Position numbers and translations under genes: made by a program. From Mytilus trossulus (taxonomy: Eukaryota > Mollusca > Bivalvia > Mytilida > Mytilidae), in contig NW_026963295.1 in NCBI RefSeq assembly GCF_036588685.1, positions 4,588,001 through 4,652,000 on the forward strand: a stretch of 64,000 bases of DNA, written 5' to 3'. The notes below the pieces were generated by a model. It was not told the DNA's origin. It saw nothing but the letters and a program-made list of their open reading frames with translations, and made no database searches. Positions 41,886 to 52,612 of this stretch are shown one piece after another; position 1 is the stretch's first letter; the number at the start of each line of letters is the position of its first letter.

Positions 41886-43736
41886 TTATTCCTTTGGTTT
41901 CGGGTAGAACTGTTTTTCATCCCTCTCATTAAGTCCATCAGGTTCAAGAGTACGTAGCTGATGCATCCAGAACCTTTCTCTCTTTTTTCTCATTTCTGAG
42001 TCCCAATTTTGGTTTACCTCAATTATTTGAAAGGTGATATTTTCAAAAGTATGTCCTGTTCTTAAGAGGTGTCTCGTAATTGGACAGTTTCTTCCTTTAG
42101 TATAGAACGACCGATGATTGTTTAGTCTGATGTTGAATGTGGTTTCTGTTTCACCAACATACTGCAGCTTGCAAGTTCCACAAGTAAGAATATAAATACT
42201 ATTTTCCGTTTTGCAATTAGATGTAACATAGATGTTGTATCGCTGCTTTGTTACTGTGCTGCTGAAAGAGTGGTCAGTGTTGGCGGCTTTACAGCACTTA
42301 CAGTTCCTTCTACCGCATTGTTTGTAACACCCAAATTTTGAAGTTTCTTGTTTCTTTACTTTTGATGTCACAAGTATGTCTTTGAGATTTTTGGGTCTGC
42401 GATAGGCAATAAGAGGAGGTGATGGGAAAATTTCTTTTAAGGAAGAGTCATTTTCGATTAGACTCCAGTGCTTTCGGATAGAAGATGAAATATTTGTCAA
42501 ATCGGGATGGAAAGTTACAACAAACGGAATTCTATCTGCACGGGTCGCCTTATTTTTATATTCCATGAGGCTAGCTCGATCTTTTTCTTTAGCTTTATCA
42601 AAAGCGTCTGTGATGTTTTTGGTTTTATATCCTCTTGATTTCAGCTGTTTTTTTAGTTGTCCCAAACGATAGTTAAGTTTGGATTCAGAGGAGCAAATTC
42701 GCTTTAGTCTGATGGCTTGACTGTAAGGTATACTCCTGGAGCAGTGTTTCGGGTGACAACTTTTTGGAGAAAGGAACTGGTGTTTATCAGTTTTCTTTGT
42801 GTGGAGGTCAGTTGTCATGACCCCGTTTTTTACAAATGTGGTGGTGTCGAGAAAAGCAATTTTCTCGCTTGAAAATTCAGATGTAAATTTAATTGAGTGA
42901 TGGAACTGATTACAATGATCTAAGAAATCTTGCAAATGTTCTGCAGTATCGTTCCATTTCATGTCAATATCATCAATAAAACGGAGCCATGACAAAGGTG
43001 TGTATGGCACACTCAAAAGGATGCGTTCTTCGAGATCCCCCATAAAAATGTTGGCAAAAGAAGGTGCCATTTTTGTTCCCATACTAGTTCCGTCAATCTG
43101 TAAAAAGTGCTTGTCGTTGAAAATAAAGTTGTTATTTTCAAGAACTAGCTTGAGCAATTGAACTAGACAGTCAGTTTGGGGATGTTTATCCTTTCGAGTA
43201 TTCCATACTTTTTCACACGCGGCTATTCCTTCATCTTTTGGAATATTTGTGTATAAAGAACACACATCCATTGAAACCAAAATTGTGTTGTTGGGTAAAG
43301 GACTTAAGGAATTCATTTTCTTCAAATAGTCAGTCGTATCTTGAATATGAGATGGTAGTTGTTGAACATGTGGTCTGAGATGGTAATCAACAAATTCTGA
43401 AATTTTTTCGGTGGGATGGCCATTCGCTGATACTATAGGTCTCCCTGGAATTCCTTCTTTGTGAAGTTTTGGAAGTAAGTAAAATCGACCGGCTGTGCAC
43501 ATTTCGTCTGGGCGTAGATAATCGTACGTATCGTCATCAATTTGTTTATCTTTATTCATTTCTGAGAGGGCGTCATTAATTTTTTTGCTGATTTCTTTTG
43601 TTGGATCACATGTTAGTTCTTTATAAAATTTAGCGTTTGAGAGTTGACGATTTCCTTCTTCGATGTAGTCTGCCTTGTTCATCACTACAACGGCACTTCC
43701 AACTGACAAAGGAAGTGCCGTTGTAGTGATGAACAA
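41886..43736 (-). pseudogene. Penelope-like reverse transcriptase/GIY-YIG endonuclease, 5'-truncated, left copy
   Basis: Minus-strand frame with the genuine protein from about 43700 down to 41886 (the first dozen codons are read across the palindrome centre). Polymerase motifs: GSAVVVMNKADY, FYLLPKLHKEG followed by GRPIVSANGHPTEKISEFVD, the catalytic VSMDVCSLYTNIP, GTSMGTKMAPSFANIFMGDL and WLRFIDDIDMKW (FIDD replaces YADD, as usual in this group). The C terminus has a Cys-rich linker (CGRRNCKCC) and a GIY-YIG-like nuclease: SIYILTCGTCKLQYVGET, then R-LNNHR and a distal RERFWMHQLRT Glu. It lacks the N-terminal third present in the element at 46.8-49.6 kb. The product would reverse-transcribe and integrate by target priming. 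Confidence 0.8.
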
Positions 43737-45525
43737 GGCAGACTACATCGAAGAAGGAAATCGTCAACTCTCAAACGCTAAATTTTATAAAGAACTAACA
43801 TGTGATCCAACAAAAGAAATCAGCAAAAAAATTAATGACGCCCTCTCAGAAATGAATAAAGATAAACAAATTGATGACGATACGTACGATTATCTACGCC
43901 CAGACGAAATGTGCACAGCCGGTCGATTTTACTTACTTCCAAAACTTCACAAAGAAGGAATTCCAGGGAGACCTATAGTATCAGCGAATGGCCATCCCAC
44001 CGAAAAAATTTCAGAATTTGTTGATTACCATCTCAGACCACATGTTCAACAACTACCATCTCATATTCAAGATACGACTGACTATTTGAAGAAAATGAAT
44101 TCCTTAAGTCCTTTACCCAACAACACAATTTTGGTTTCAATGGATGTGTGTTCTTTATACACAAATATTCCAAAAGATGAAGGAATAGCCGCGTGTGAAA
44201 AAGTATGGAATACTCGAAAGGATAAACATCCCCAAACTGACTGTCTAGTTCAATTGCTCAAGCTAGTTCTTGAAAATAACAACTTTATTTTCAACGACAA
44301 GCACTTTTTACAGATTGACGGAACTAGTATGGGAACAAAAATGGCACCTTCTTTTGCCAACATTTTTATGGGGGATCTCGAAGAACGCATCCTTTTGAGT
44401 GTGCCATACACACCTTTGTCATGGCTCCGTTTTATTGATGATATTGACATGAAATGGAACGATACTGCAGAACATTTGCAAGATTTCTTAGATCATTGTA
44501 ATCAGTTCCATCACTCAATTAAATTTACATCTGAATTTTCAAGCGAGAAAATTGCTTTTCTCGACACCACCACATTTGTAAAAAACGGGGTCATGACAAC
44601 TGACCTCCACACAAAGAAAACTGATAAACACCAGTTCCTTTCTCCAAAAAGTTGTCACCCGAAACACTGCTCCAGGAGTATACCTTACAGTCAAGCCATC
44701 AGACTAAAGCGAATTTGCTCCTCTGAATCCAAACTTAACTATCGTTTGGGACAACTAAAAAAACAGCTGAAATCAAGAGGATATAAAACCAAAAACATCA
44801 CAGACGCTTTTGATAAAGCTAAAGAAAAAGATCGAGCTAGCCTCATGGAATATAAAAATAAGGCGACCCGTGCAGATAGAATTCCGTTTGTTGTAACTTT
44901 CCATCCCGATTTGACAAATATTTCATCTTCTATCCGAAAGCACTGGAGTCTAATCGAAAATGACTCTTCCTTAAAAGAAATTTTCCCATCACCTCCTCTT
45001 ATTGCCTATCGCAGACCCAAAAATCTCAAAGACATACTTGTGACATCAAAAGTAAAGAAACAAGAAACTTCAAAATTTGGGTGTTACAAACAATGCGGTA
45101 GAAGGAACTGTAAGTGCTGTAAAGCCGCCAACACTGACCACTCTTTCAGCAGCACAGTAACAAAGCAGCGATACAACATCTATGTTACATCTAATTGCAA
45201 AACGGAAAATAGTATTTATATTCTTACTTGTGGAACTTGCAAGCTGCAGTATGTTGGTGAAACAGAAACCACATTCAACATCAGACTAAACAATCATCGG
45301 TCGTTCTATACTAAAGGAAGAAACTGTCCAATTACGAGACACCTCTTAAGAACAGGACATACTTTTGAAAATATCACCTTTCAAATAATTGAGGTAAACC
45401 AAAATTGGGACTCAGAAATGAGAAAAAAGAGAGAAAGGTTCTGGATGCATCAGCTACGTACTCTTGAACCTGATGGACTTAATGAGAGGGATGAAAAACA
45501 GTTCTACCCGAAACCAAAGGAATAA
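43675..45525 (+). pseudogene. Penelope-like reverse transcriptase/GIY-YIG endonuclease, 5'-truncated, right copy
   Basis: Mirror image of the left copy and identical from GSAVVV onward. Its frame includes the extra codons TDK before GSAVVV, matching the (A)DKGSAVV motif of intact relatives, so this copy sets the breakpoint. The initial MFITTTALP is read from the other arm and is not native. No internal stop or frameshift. Without the N-terminal region, it is probably not autonomous. Confidence 0.8.
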
Positions 45526-45710
45526 CTCATAAATTTTACTTCTATTTAATTAAAACAACTATTTGTTTTAATTTTTGAAAAAATGTTTATGTACAATAAA
45601 CGGCAAAAATTTGTTTTATACAGATCATTAATCAATATGTTAAACTTTTGTGTAGCTCAAGCTACAAAGATATTTTTTGTCATGCATCCGATTTCACCTA
45701 GATAGATGCA

Positions 45711-45751
45711 CACGCCCGATGAAGCTAATTTGTTTAGCGAAATATTGCGTG
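45711..45751 (+). ncRNA. hammerhead-like motif, right Penelope arm
   Basis: Mirror of 41660-41700: CACGC stem, CCGATGA, GCTAATTTGTTTAGC hairpin, GAAA, TATT, GCGTG. About 190 bp downstream of the stop codon, the expected place for a ribozyme in a Penelope terminal region. Confidence 0.45.
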
Positions 45752-45820
45752 AATAATATATAAAATATAACACCAAATTTTATAACACTCATTAGTGTGT
45801 TAAAGTTACATTCTTAGACA

Positions 45821-45824
<4 letters not shown>

Positions 45825-45872
<48 letters not shown>
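45825..45872. repeat. (TA)n microsatellite
   Basis: Pure TA run adjoining the right arm of the palindrome. Similar (TA)n runs at 45931-45951 and 46182-46204 border the next element. Confidence 0.9.
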
Positions 45873-45874
<2 letters not shown>

Positions 45875-45879
45875 TACGT

Positions 45880-45933
45880 GAAAGCAAATTTACAGATCTA
45901 ACATTGTTGGGTTGATGTTTAGACGAGTTGTAT
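45880..45933 (+). repeat. left flank inverted repeat of the second Penelope-like element
   Basis: 54 bp that recur as reverse complement at 49795-49848 (landmarks AAATTTACAGATCTAACATT, GACGAGTTGTA). Lies beside (TA)n. Confidence 0.8.
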
Positions 45934-46256
45934 ATATATATATATATATATATCGCCAATGGCAGTCAGCAGGGTTAAAGAACATCAGTTGTTCGACCTG
46001 TTAGTCAAATGCGTTTTGTTTAAATATACTTTTTCACTCTTTTGGTCTTTTGGAAAATGTTGTTTGTGCTGTTTTTAGACCCTTCTACAACGAAATTTGT
46101 TTGACATGCACACGTATAAAAATTGCGGTTTTTATCCAACGCAGTCATAGGTTTGAACGTAGTTTTCAATTTAGACTCGATTATATATATATATATATAT
46201 ATATAACAAGTCAAAAAGGGTACAACATCACCATAAAATAACTATAAAATATACAA

Positions 46257-46298
46257 ATATTAGATATTTCGGATAACAGATATCCTTCTTCAATAATA
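46257..46298 (-). ncRNA. hammerhead-like ribozyme at the 3' side of the second Penelope-like element
   Basis: Minus strand: stem I TATTA/TAATA, core TTGAAGA (C3 replaced by T), stem II GGATA/TATCC around TCTGT, GAAA, TATC. Predicted cleavage after ATC. The upstream direct repeat of this element starts within five bases of the same point, which supports a real processing site. The core change makes activity uncertain. Confidence 0.5.
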
Positions 46299-46837
46299 GC
46301 ACGATGTCAAATGAATCGTGTCAATTCAAATTGAGACTATCAAAATCTTGATTTATACAATTTAAGCGAACGCTGGAACAATTTTAAAATTTCCAAACAC
46401 ACCGCAAAGACTACAGAAATATGCCAAAAATAAAAATAGTTATTTACGATGTGAAATGGCACAACTTTAGATTTCCAAAGGATGTGACAGTTGAGATGTA
46501 ATAACTGCATTGAGGGCAGTCCTCAAACTAAAAATCAAAATAATCAAAAATGTCCTTACCGATCCAGGATGGTATAGATTAGACAACGGTAGGGCAATTA
46601 CAACGGAAACTACATATTAAAGCCTTTCAAACGAATAGCAGTCTAATAGTGATTGAAAAAATAAGTTTTGTATATTGAGCGTAAATAATTGAACGTGGCA
46701 ACGTACTTATACATCATCCCGAATCAATGAAAACCTGTAATTTAAACGGTAATTTTAAAAATAATTTCGAACTGTAAAGCCAGTACTAAATCTGGCGTTG
46801 TTTGAAACAGGTGGTCACAGAAAATGAGGGACTCGTT
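46299..46837. other. 3' untranslated region of the second Penelope-like element
   Basis: AT-rich, no ORF of note, between the stop codon and the ribozyme-bearing terminus. Confidence 0.5.
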
Positions 46838-49574
46838 CTATGTTTTTTCATTTATGCCCTCTGGGGAGGCTGTCCGTAACTTTCTTATCCAAAATCTTTC
46901 CCGAGCGACTCTGTCGACCTTCGACCAACACTCGTTGTGGTCTATGATCGTGATGGTAAGGTTTTTGAGATCAGCTTGTGTGTGTCCAGGTGATCTCAAA
47001 TGACGACTTACGGGTAGGTCGGGTTTGCAAGTGTAGTCACTTCGATGACCATTCATGCGTTTGTTAAATGGCTGCTCTGTCTCGCCAACATACTGCATGC
47101 CACATCGACACTGAAGGAGGTATACAACATTCTGGGTTTTGCAAGTTACATTGCAATATATAGTGTACACAGACCCAGTCGAGTGGCAAGTGAATGTTTG
47201 AGTATTCAGTATTTGTTGACAAGTCAGGCAACGTCTGTTACCACATGACTTGCACCATCCTGCAGTTGAACAGCTTTTATTTGAGGAAACGTCAGCTCTA
47301 ACAAATAAGTCTTTCAGACTTGCTGGTCTCCGAAAAGCTAAGACAGGAGGATTGGGAAAGATCTTGGATAATTTAGGGTGTTTGGCAATAGTTTGCCAAT
47401 TGGCACGGATCAAACGTGAAAGGTTATTAAAGGCTGGATTGTATGTAAGAACAAACGGGACTATTTTGCTGCGCCTCTTCCGTTTGTACTGTAAGAGGTC
47501 ATTGCGGCTGTTATTGTTAGCGCGCGCAAACCCCTTATCTATGTCCAATTTCTTATAACCTCGTTTTGTCAAAAATCCGCGAAGTTCCTGTAACCGTTTC
47601 GTGACAGCCTCCTCAGAGGAGCAAATCCGCTTGACTCTGAGAGCTTGACTGTACGGGATACTTTTTGTACAGTGTTTTGGGTGACAGCTTTGGGGAGAAA
47701 GGTATTGATGTTTATCTGTGGGTTTACAGTAGAGGTCTGTTGATATGACACCGTCCTTTATAGATGTGGTTGTGTCTAAGAAAGATATCTTAGAGTCGGA
47801 AATTTCATACGTAAATTTAATTGAATGGTGGGCGTTGTTTGCATGTCTGATGAAATCATCCAGTTTTTGTTGAGATTCAATCCATTTCATGTCAACATCA
47901 TCAATGAAACGGAACCAAGACAAAGGTTTGGATAAAGATGTTGCAATAATTTGTTTTTTCTAATTTGCCCATGAAAATATTGGCGTAAGACGGTGCCATT
48001 TTCGTCCCCATCGCTGTCCCGTTAATTTGAAGGTAATGCTCACCATTAAAGGTGAAATTGTTGCATTTCAGGACCAGAGTAAGCAGCTGGACTAAACATT
48101 CAGTAGGTGGTTCTAAAATGTGGCGCGAGTCCCATATTTCCCTACAAGATTGTATGCCGTCATCATGAGGTATGTTGGTATACAATGAGGTGACATCTAA
48201 AGTGACAAGGAGGGTTTCCGGAGGAAGAGGGTTCATGGATTCCATTTTACGAAGATAATCTGTAGTGTCTTGAATGTGGGAAGGAAGATTTTCTACATGA
48301 GATCTTAAATGAAAATCGACGAATTCCGAGATTTTCTCAGTCGGATGGCCGTTTGCGGATACAATGGGTCTACCAGGGTTGTTAACCTTGTGTATTTTGG
48401 GAAGAAGATACAATCGACCAGGCTTGGCATTCTCTGGCTTTAAATAACCAATTGTATCCTCATTTATGTGACCGTCATTGTACATGGTTTGTAACGCAGT
48501 GATAATTTTGGAGCTAAACTCGGAAGTAGGGTCATAGTCTAGCTTCTTATAAAATCTCTCATCAGAGAGCTGACGCACTGCTTCCGCGATGTAGTTAGCT
48601 TTGTCCATTATCACAACGGCACTGCCCTTGTCTGCTGGTTTTATCACAATATCATCTCGGTTTCTCAGCGATTGTATGGCTTTTTTCTCGTCAGGAGAGG
48701 TGTTGTAAAATGACGAGTACTTGTTGCTAGCTAGATGAACAACATCCGATTTGATTTTGTCGATAACATCTTCCAGTGTAGCAGATTTACTAGGTTTTGG
48801 AATCCATGAACTCTTCTTTTTAAAATGCGGAATTATGATTTCTTCCTCCGAGTCAGACGTGTCTGTGTCCTCCTCATTATCCACCTCTTTATCCTTGTTA
48901 CCAAAATATTCTTTGATTCTGAGGGTTCTAGCAAAGTTATCAAGGTCATCTCCCAATTTCATATCATCTATGTTATTGGGAGTAGGGCAAAAATTCAAAC
49001 CCTTGGACAAGACTTTAGTTTCGTCCTCAGATAAAGAGACTGAGGATAAATTGACAACCGTGTTGTTGGGATCCATCGGAACTCGAATTTTTCTTTTAAA
49101 TCTACGATTTCGAGGTTTTTTCTTAGATTTTGTAGAGGGTCTATTTGAAGGGGTGTTAATTTGCACACCATCACGTTTAAATTTGTTGATCTGTTTGACG
49201 TGGAGCTTATGTGATTCAATATGGTTGATATCACCAAGACGTACTTGAATTTCGTCAAGTTCAGGATCAGACAAATGTTCACGGGATCGGCAGTGCAAAT
49301 TATCACGTAGTTTATAAATATTATTAACTTGATGAATTGCTTCTTGGCGTAAGAGATCCATCAGACGAAAAGAACTGGTGTATAAAATGTTGTTCCATCT
49401 GTGAAAAAATCTGTTCGACTTTTCTCCTGTTGTGAGTGGGGAGGCCTTTAAAATAAGTCCTTTCGGAATAATTCCTTGATTAATGTAGGTTTCTAAATTT
49501 GAAATGTGATGTTCTGTTTTGATAATTTTGATAGTAGAAGATCTTAATTTCTTAAAATAAAATTGAAAATGCAT
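46838..49574 (-). pseudogene. Penelope-like reverse transcriptase/GIY-YIG endonuclease, one frameshift from intact
   Basis: From the first ATG (49574) the frame holds a long N-terminal region (basic and acidic linkers, about 330 codons), then KPADKGSAVVIMDKA, YLLPKIHK, GRPIVSANGHPTEK, LVTLDVTSLYTNIP, INGTAMGTKMAPSYANIFMG. In a run of six T (47954-47959) the frame shifts by one base; the next frame continues directly with WFRFIDDVDMKW (catalytic Asp pair), a Cys-rich linker (CKSCGNRRCLTC) and the nuclease signature VVYLLQCRCGMQYVGET with R-MNGHR, then RERFWIRKLRT. Stop near 46838. Total about 912 codons. A homopolymer sequencing error could also explain the shift, in which case the gene would be complete. 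It is diverged from the palindromic copies, so it is a different family. Confidence 0.8.
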
Positions 49575-49794
49575 GATGGAATATGCAGTAAGAAAACCGG
49601 ATCGGGTGAACACACTCGATGCAGACTACCAAAAAAGTAAAAATATTAAATGACTGAATAAATAGTCAACGATCAATCTTACAGGGCGATGGATCATGTA
49701 ATATGATTCTGTACACTACAAAATATAATATATAACAAGTCAAAAAGGGTACAACATCACCATAAAATAACTATAAAATATACAAATATTAGAT

Positions 49795-49848
49795 ATACAA
49801 CTCGTCTAAACATCAACCCAACAATGTTAGATCTGTAAATTTGCTTTC
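49795..49848 (-). repeat. right flank inverted repeat of the second Penelope-like element
   Basis: Reverse complement of 45880-45933; see that entry. Confidence 0.8.
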
Positions 49849-49860
49849 GCAAATTTTTGG

Positions 49861-49891
49861 TTCTTCCCTCGCCGGGATTCGAACCCATATA
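49861..49891 (-). repeat. tRNA 3'-half-like fragment
   Basis: On the minus strand it reads GGGTTCGAATCCCGGCG then AGGGAAGAACC, the T-arm (B box GGTTCGAATCC) of a tRNA or tRNA-derived SINE. No anticodon or D-arm half is present. Confidence 0.5.
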
Positions 49892-49989
49892 TATATATAT
49901 AAGTTCTTTAATAATTCAAAAGTATGTTTAGAGCCAACATATTATAATAAACAGCTTTTAACATAGGATTTTTAATTTCAGAAGGTGGT

Positions 49990-50765
49990 CTCTGACAAAA
50001 TGTCCACTACGAAACGAAGTCATTAAATTTTGCTTATAAACCGTTTTATAAAATCAATGTAATTTTTGTTTGCAAAAGATATAAAAATTAGGGTCTTACA
50101 AAAGAAGTGCTTTTATAACGGCAATTAAATTGTTGGTAAAAAATAATTGAGCACATCAAATGGACCAGAGTGATACCGTATTTTTGTAAATGTCCACTAC
50201 GAAACGGGTCAAATCTCCTTCAGTGTCTGGTTTTAAAATTATGAAAAAAACATCAGTGTGCAGCTTAATACATGCTTTGATGAATATAATCAGTCTTGTT
50301 ACTTTTGCAATATAGGGATTGTGGGAAAAAATAAAACATGTGAATACGTCCCCTACGAAACGGTCACCTACGAAACAAGTATTGGAGAAAAAACGTTTCG
50401 TAGTGGACACTACCACTACCGTGCAGTCTTTTTTTACTCTATTTTCAATTATATTCGTGCAAAACAAATAACAAGGGGTTAGTTTCGTGTAATTTTTATT
50501 TTGTTTTTATTGACATAGAATAGGGTTGTCACCTACGAAACGCATCAAAATGTCCACTACGTAACACGAGTTGTATCTTCATATGTGAAGTACTGTCTAA
50601 GCTTAATCGATAAAAAATGATTCTCCAATTCAGAAAAAAAAAAAAGATTCTCCTAGTTTATAAAGTAAACAAACTGGAATGTCTATATGAAACATTTAAA
50701 ATTGCAAACATATGTGTGTTTAGAAGCAGTTTCGTTTTTGTCCCCTACGAAACAACTCAAATTAT
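49990..50765. repeat. cluster of a CC(A/C)CTACGAAACG-type motif
   Basis: Eight occurrences of a GTCC(A/C)CTACGAAAC or related motif: near 49999, 50190, 50349, 50364, 50393 (inverted), 50532, 50551 (as TACGTAAC) and 50742. The surrounding sequence is not tandemly repeated. Possibly protein-binding sites of a transposon or a scattered repeat. Confidence 0.6.
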
Positions 50766-51112
50766 AAAAAAATATCATTTTAAGGAGTATTTAAGATTCC
50801 ACTTTTTGTTTACAAACAGGTTCATAATAGAGGTATTCAAAATAACTCTTGAAATTAAATTTTAGACAAGTTGATTTTCCATTTTTTTTAGGTCTGAAAT
50901 TTACGCTTTTATTGAAAAACGCCCATATATATATGAAAGTTTTTCTAGTTTTGTTATAATTGTACAACGATATCATGAAAATATGGAGGGGCGTACTCAA
51001 GGATAATATTCTTTATCATTGAAATAACGTTAACCGCAATCAAGGTTTTACTGTTTAAAAATTCCGCGTAGTCAACTTTGCGTGAAAAGGGGAGATAACT
51101 GTTAACACAAAC

Positions 51113-51154
51113 ATGGCGGAAGTTGCCGAAAAGAGTGTTTATCTTGTCTACATG
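51113..51154 (+). other. possible first coding exon (MAEVAEKSVYLVYM)
   Basis: ATG in a good context (ACAAACATGGCGG) after GGGAGATAACTG, a phrase often seen upstream of starts in mussel genes. The frame may stop or splice at the GTAAAA after codon 14. The opposite strand has an overlapping 113-codon ORF (50954-51295) with one hydrophobic helix near its start. Neither has downstream exons that I can support. Confidence 0.25.
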
Positions 51155-51569
51155 GTAAAATGTCCTCAATAATACCACCAATACTGTGAATAAGGTAAAA
51201 ATCGAGAAAGTTAAACACCAATTTCTTTTACTTTGATACATTTGACATGAAGGAACACAATTCATATGAAACTCAGAGAACAGTGACCGGTGCATTTTTA
51301 CAAATTATTTTGACAGCTGATTTCTTCACAATTTTATCATACCAAATTATATTGGATTCTTAAATTAATGACTTTAAAGCAATATTCCTCACTTGTAATC
51401 TTACGTGTTTACAGGGGGACAGAACCTTTAGCTGGATGTTGAGATCAGGTGTATTTCTTTAAGCTTGGGATTTCGGGACTGATCCTTTTTTGTACATGTA
51501 GGTGTATTGGTGGTCACTTTGTTTACTTGTTTATTCTATCTATTTGGGGAAATTGGTTAACTTTAGAAT

Positions 51570-51682
51570 TACTTATAGTTCCGTAACTCTTTCTTCCGAG
51601 ACCGTCCATGAAATTATCGTTGTCGGGACTTCCTGTTCTGGCATGGCCCGGCCGGGCTTGTTGTCCCTAGGAACTATAAGTA
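51570..51682. repeat. 113-bp stem-loop with 13-bp identical arms
   Basis: TACTTATAGTTCC at 51570 and its reverse complement at 51670, enclosing a GC-rich loop (CATGGCCCGGCCGGGC). Could be a small foldback element or a structured RNA segment. Confidence 0.5.
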
Positions 51683-52231
51683 TTACGTCACTCACCGGGT
51701 TCTGGGCAGTCTACACTAAGGATTTAAAATGAGCGGACGCTCATACTTTGGCTTGTAATGGAAACTTTATTTATACAAGTAGACTAGCCACCACCGTATT
51801 TCAGTATAATATGTATTTATGTCAGAATCGTATGTTCAACCATAATGTTTGTCTTCAAATAAACATCTTGTTTATATTCACGTAGTTTTACGTACTTTGT
51901 CCGATATCCCACAACTTGGGTAGACAACGGGAAAACGAAGCCAGTGGAAACTTCCACTCCCGTTACATAGGGATTCTTTTTTTTGAATTTCAGGATGTCT
52001 AGATTTTATTTTTGGGACCTTGGGATTTCATGTTTTTAAACCCCAGATTTCGGGATCAGACCTCTCCAACCCCCCCCTTCTTTACAAACGGTGTAATATA
52101 CAATGTACTTGGTTTCACAGATTCAGCATTATTTTGGAAAGGAAATACTATAAGTTATTTGATTCACAACTGACCCCCTACAGATCCATAGACGGTAACT
52201 TAAGTAAAATCCTGAGAAGTTGACGCCAAAA

Positions 52232-52612
52232 GCTGAAGAGAGCATGCGCAGTGGTGTAGTGGTAAGTGCATCGGACTACTAACACAAAGGTTCCTGGTTC
52301 GATTCCCGTTCGGGATGAATATTTCAGGAACTCAATTTTCGGCTCTCCCTTGACACCATTCACGAGTATGGTCTTGAGGAAACGATGATAGTCCGTCGGA
52401 AGGGGACGATAAATGGCTGACCCGTGTTAAGAGAGAGCCATATCTCTTGCACGTTAAAGACACCCTTAAGCTTGTAGATTTCGAAAAAGAGTAGGCTAAT
52501 GCCGCTACAAGGCAGCACTCGCACCAGCAAAGTGGAAAGGGATTTATATAAGTTGCAAAACTTGTTTCCCAATCCACTATAAATAAATATGTTTAAACTA
52601 AACTAAACTAAA
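52232..52612 (+). repeat. tRNA-derived SINE
   Basis: Internal polymerase III A box (TGGTGTAGTGGTAAGTGC) and B box (GGTTCGATTCC) 45 bp apart, followed by a body with CTCTTGCACGTTAAAGACACC and TAATGCCGCTACAAGGCAGC landmarks, as in metazoan SINEs with a conserved central domain, and a simple ACTAA tail (AAACTAAACTAAACTAAA). Confidence 0.7.

Larger units (their letters stand above)
41583..45828. mobile_element. palindrome of two head-to-head 5'-truncated Penelope-like retroelements
   Basis: Left arm 41583-43700, right arm 43711-45828, each 2118 bp, centred on 10 bp (43701-43710). All positions compared mirror exactly, and both arms encode the same 616-codon ORF apart from codons at the centre. 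The 10-bp centre reads as the natural upstream codons (ACT GAC AAA) of the right copy, so the right copy is one step longer and the left copy ends exactly at GGAAGT. Each arm carries a hammerhead-like motif downstream of the gene. (TA)n runs lie just outside the right arm and near the left. Confidence 0.85.
46201..49796 (-). mobile_element. second Penelope-like element, nearly intact, with terminal direct repeats
   Basis: Minus-strand element bounded by two identical 67-bp direct repeats (46201-46267 and 49730-49796, landmark AAGTCAAAAAGGGTACAACA). It contains one long coding region with a single frameshift and a hammerhead motif downstream of the gene. Penelope-like elements have such pLTR direct repeats. 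Outside it lie inverted copies of a 54-bp flank, next to (TA)n tracts, which look like its insertion target. Confidence 0.75.

Noticed and set aside
47045-49248. Plus-strand ORFs over the second Penelope-like element
   Set aside because: Antisense shadows of the polymerase gene.
49861-49891. A complete tRNA gene
   Set aside because: Only the T-arm and 3' acceptor-like half are present; no D-arm or anticodon stem.
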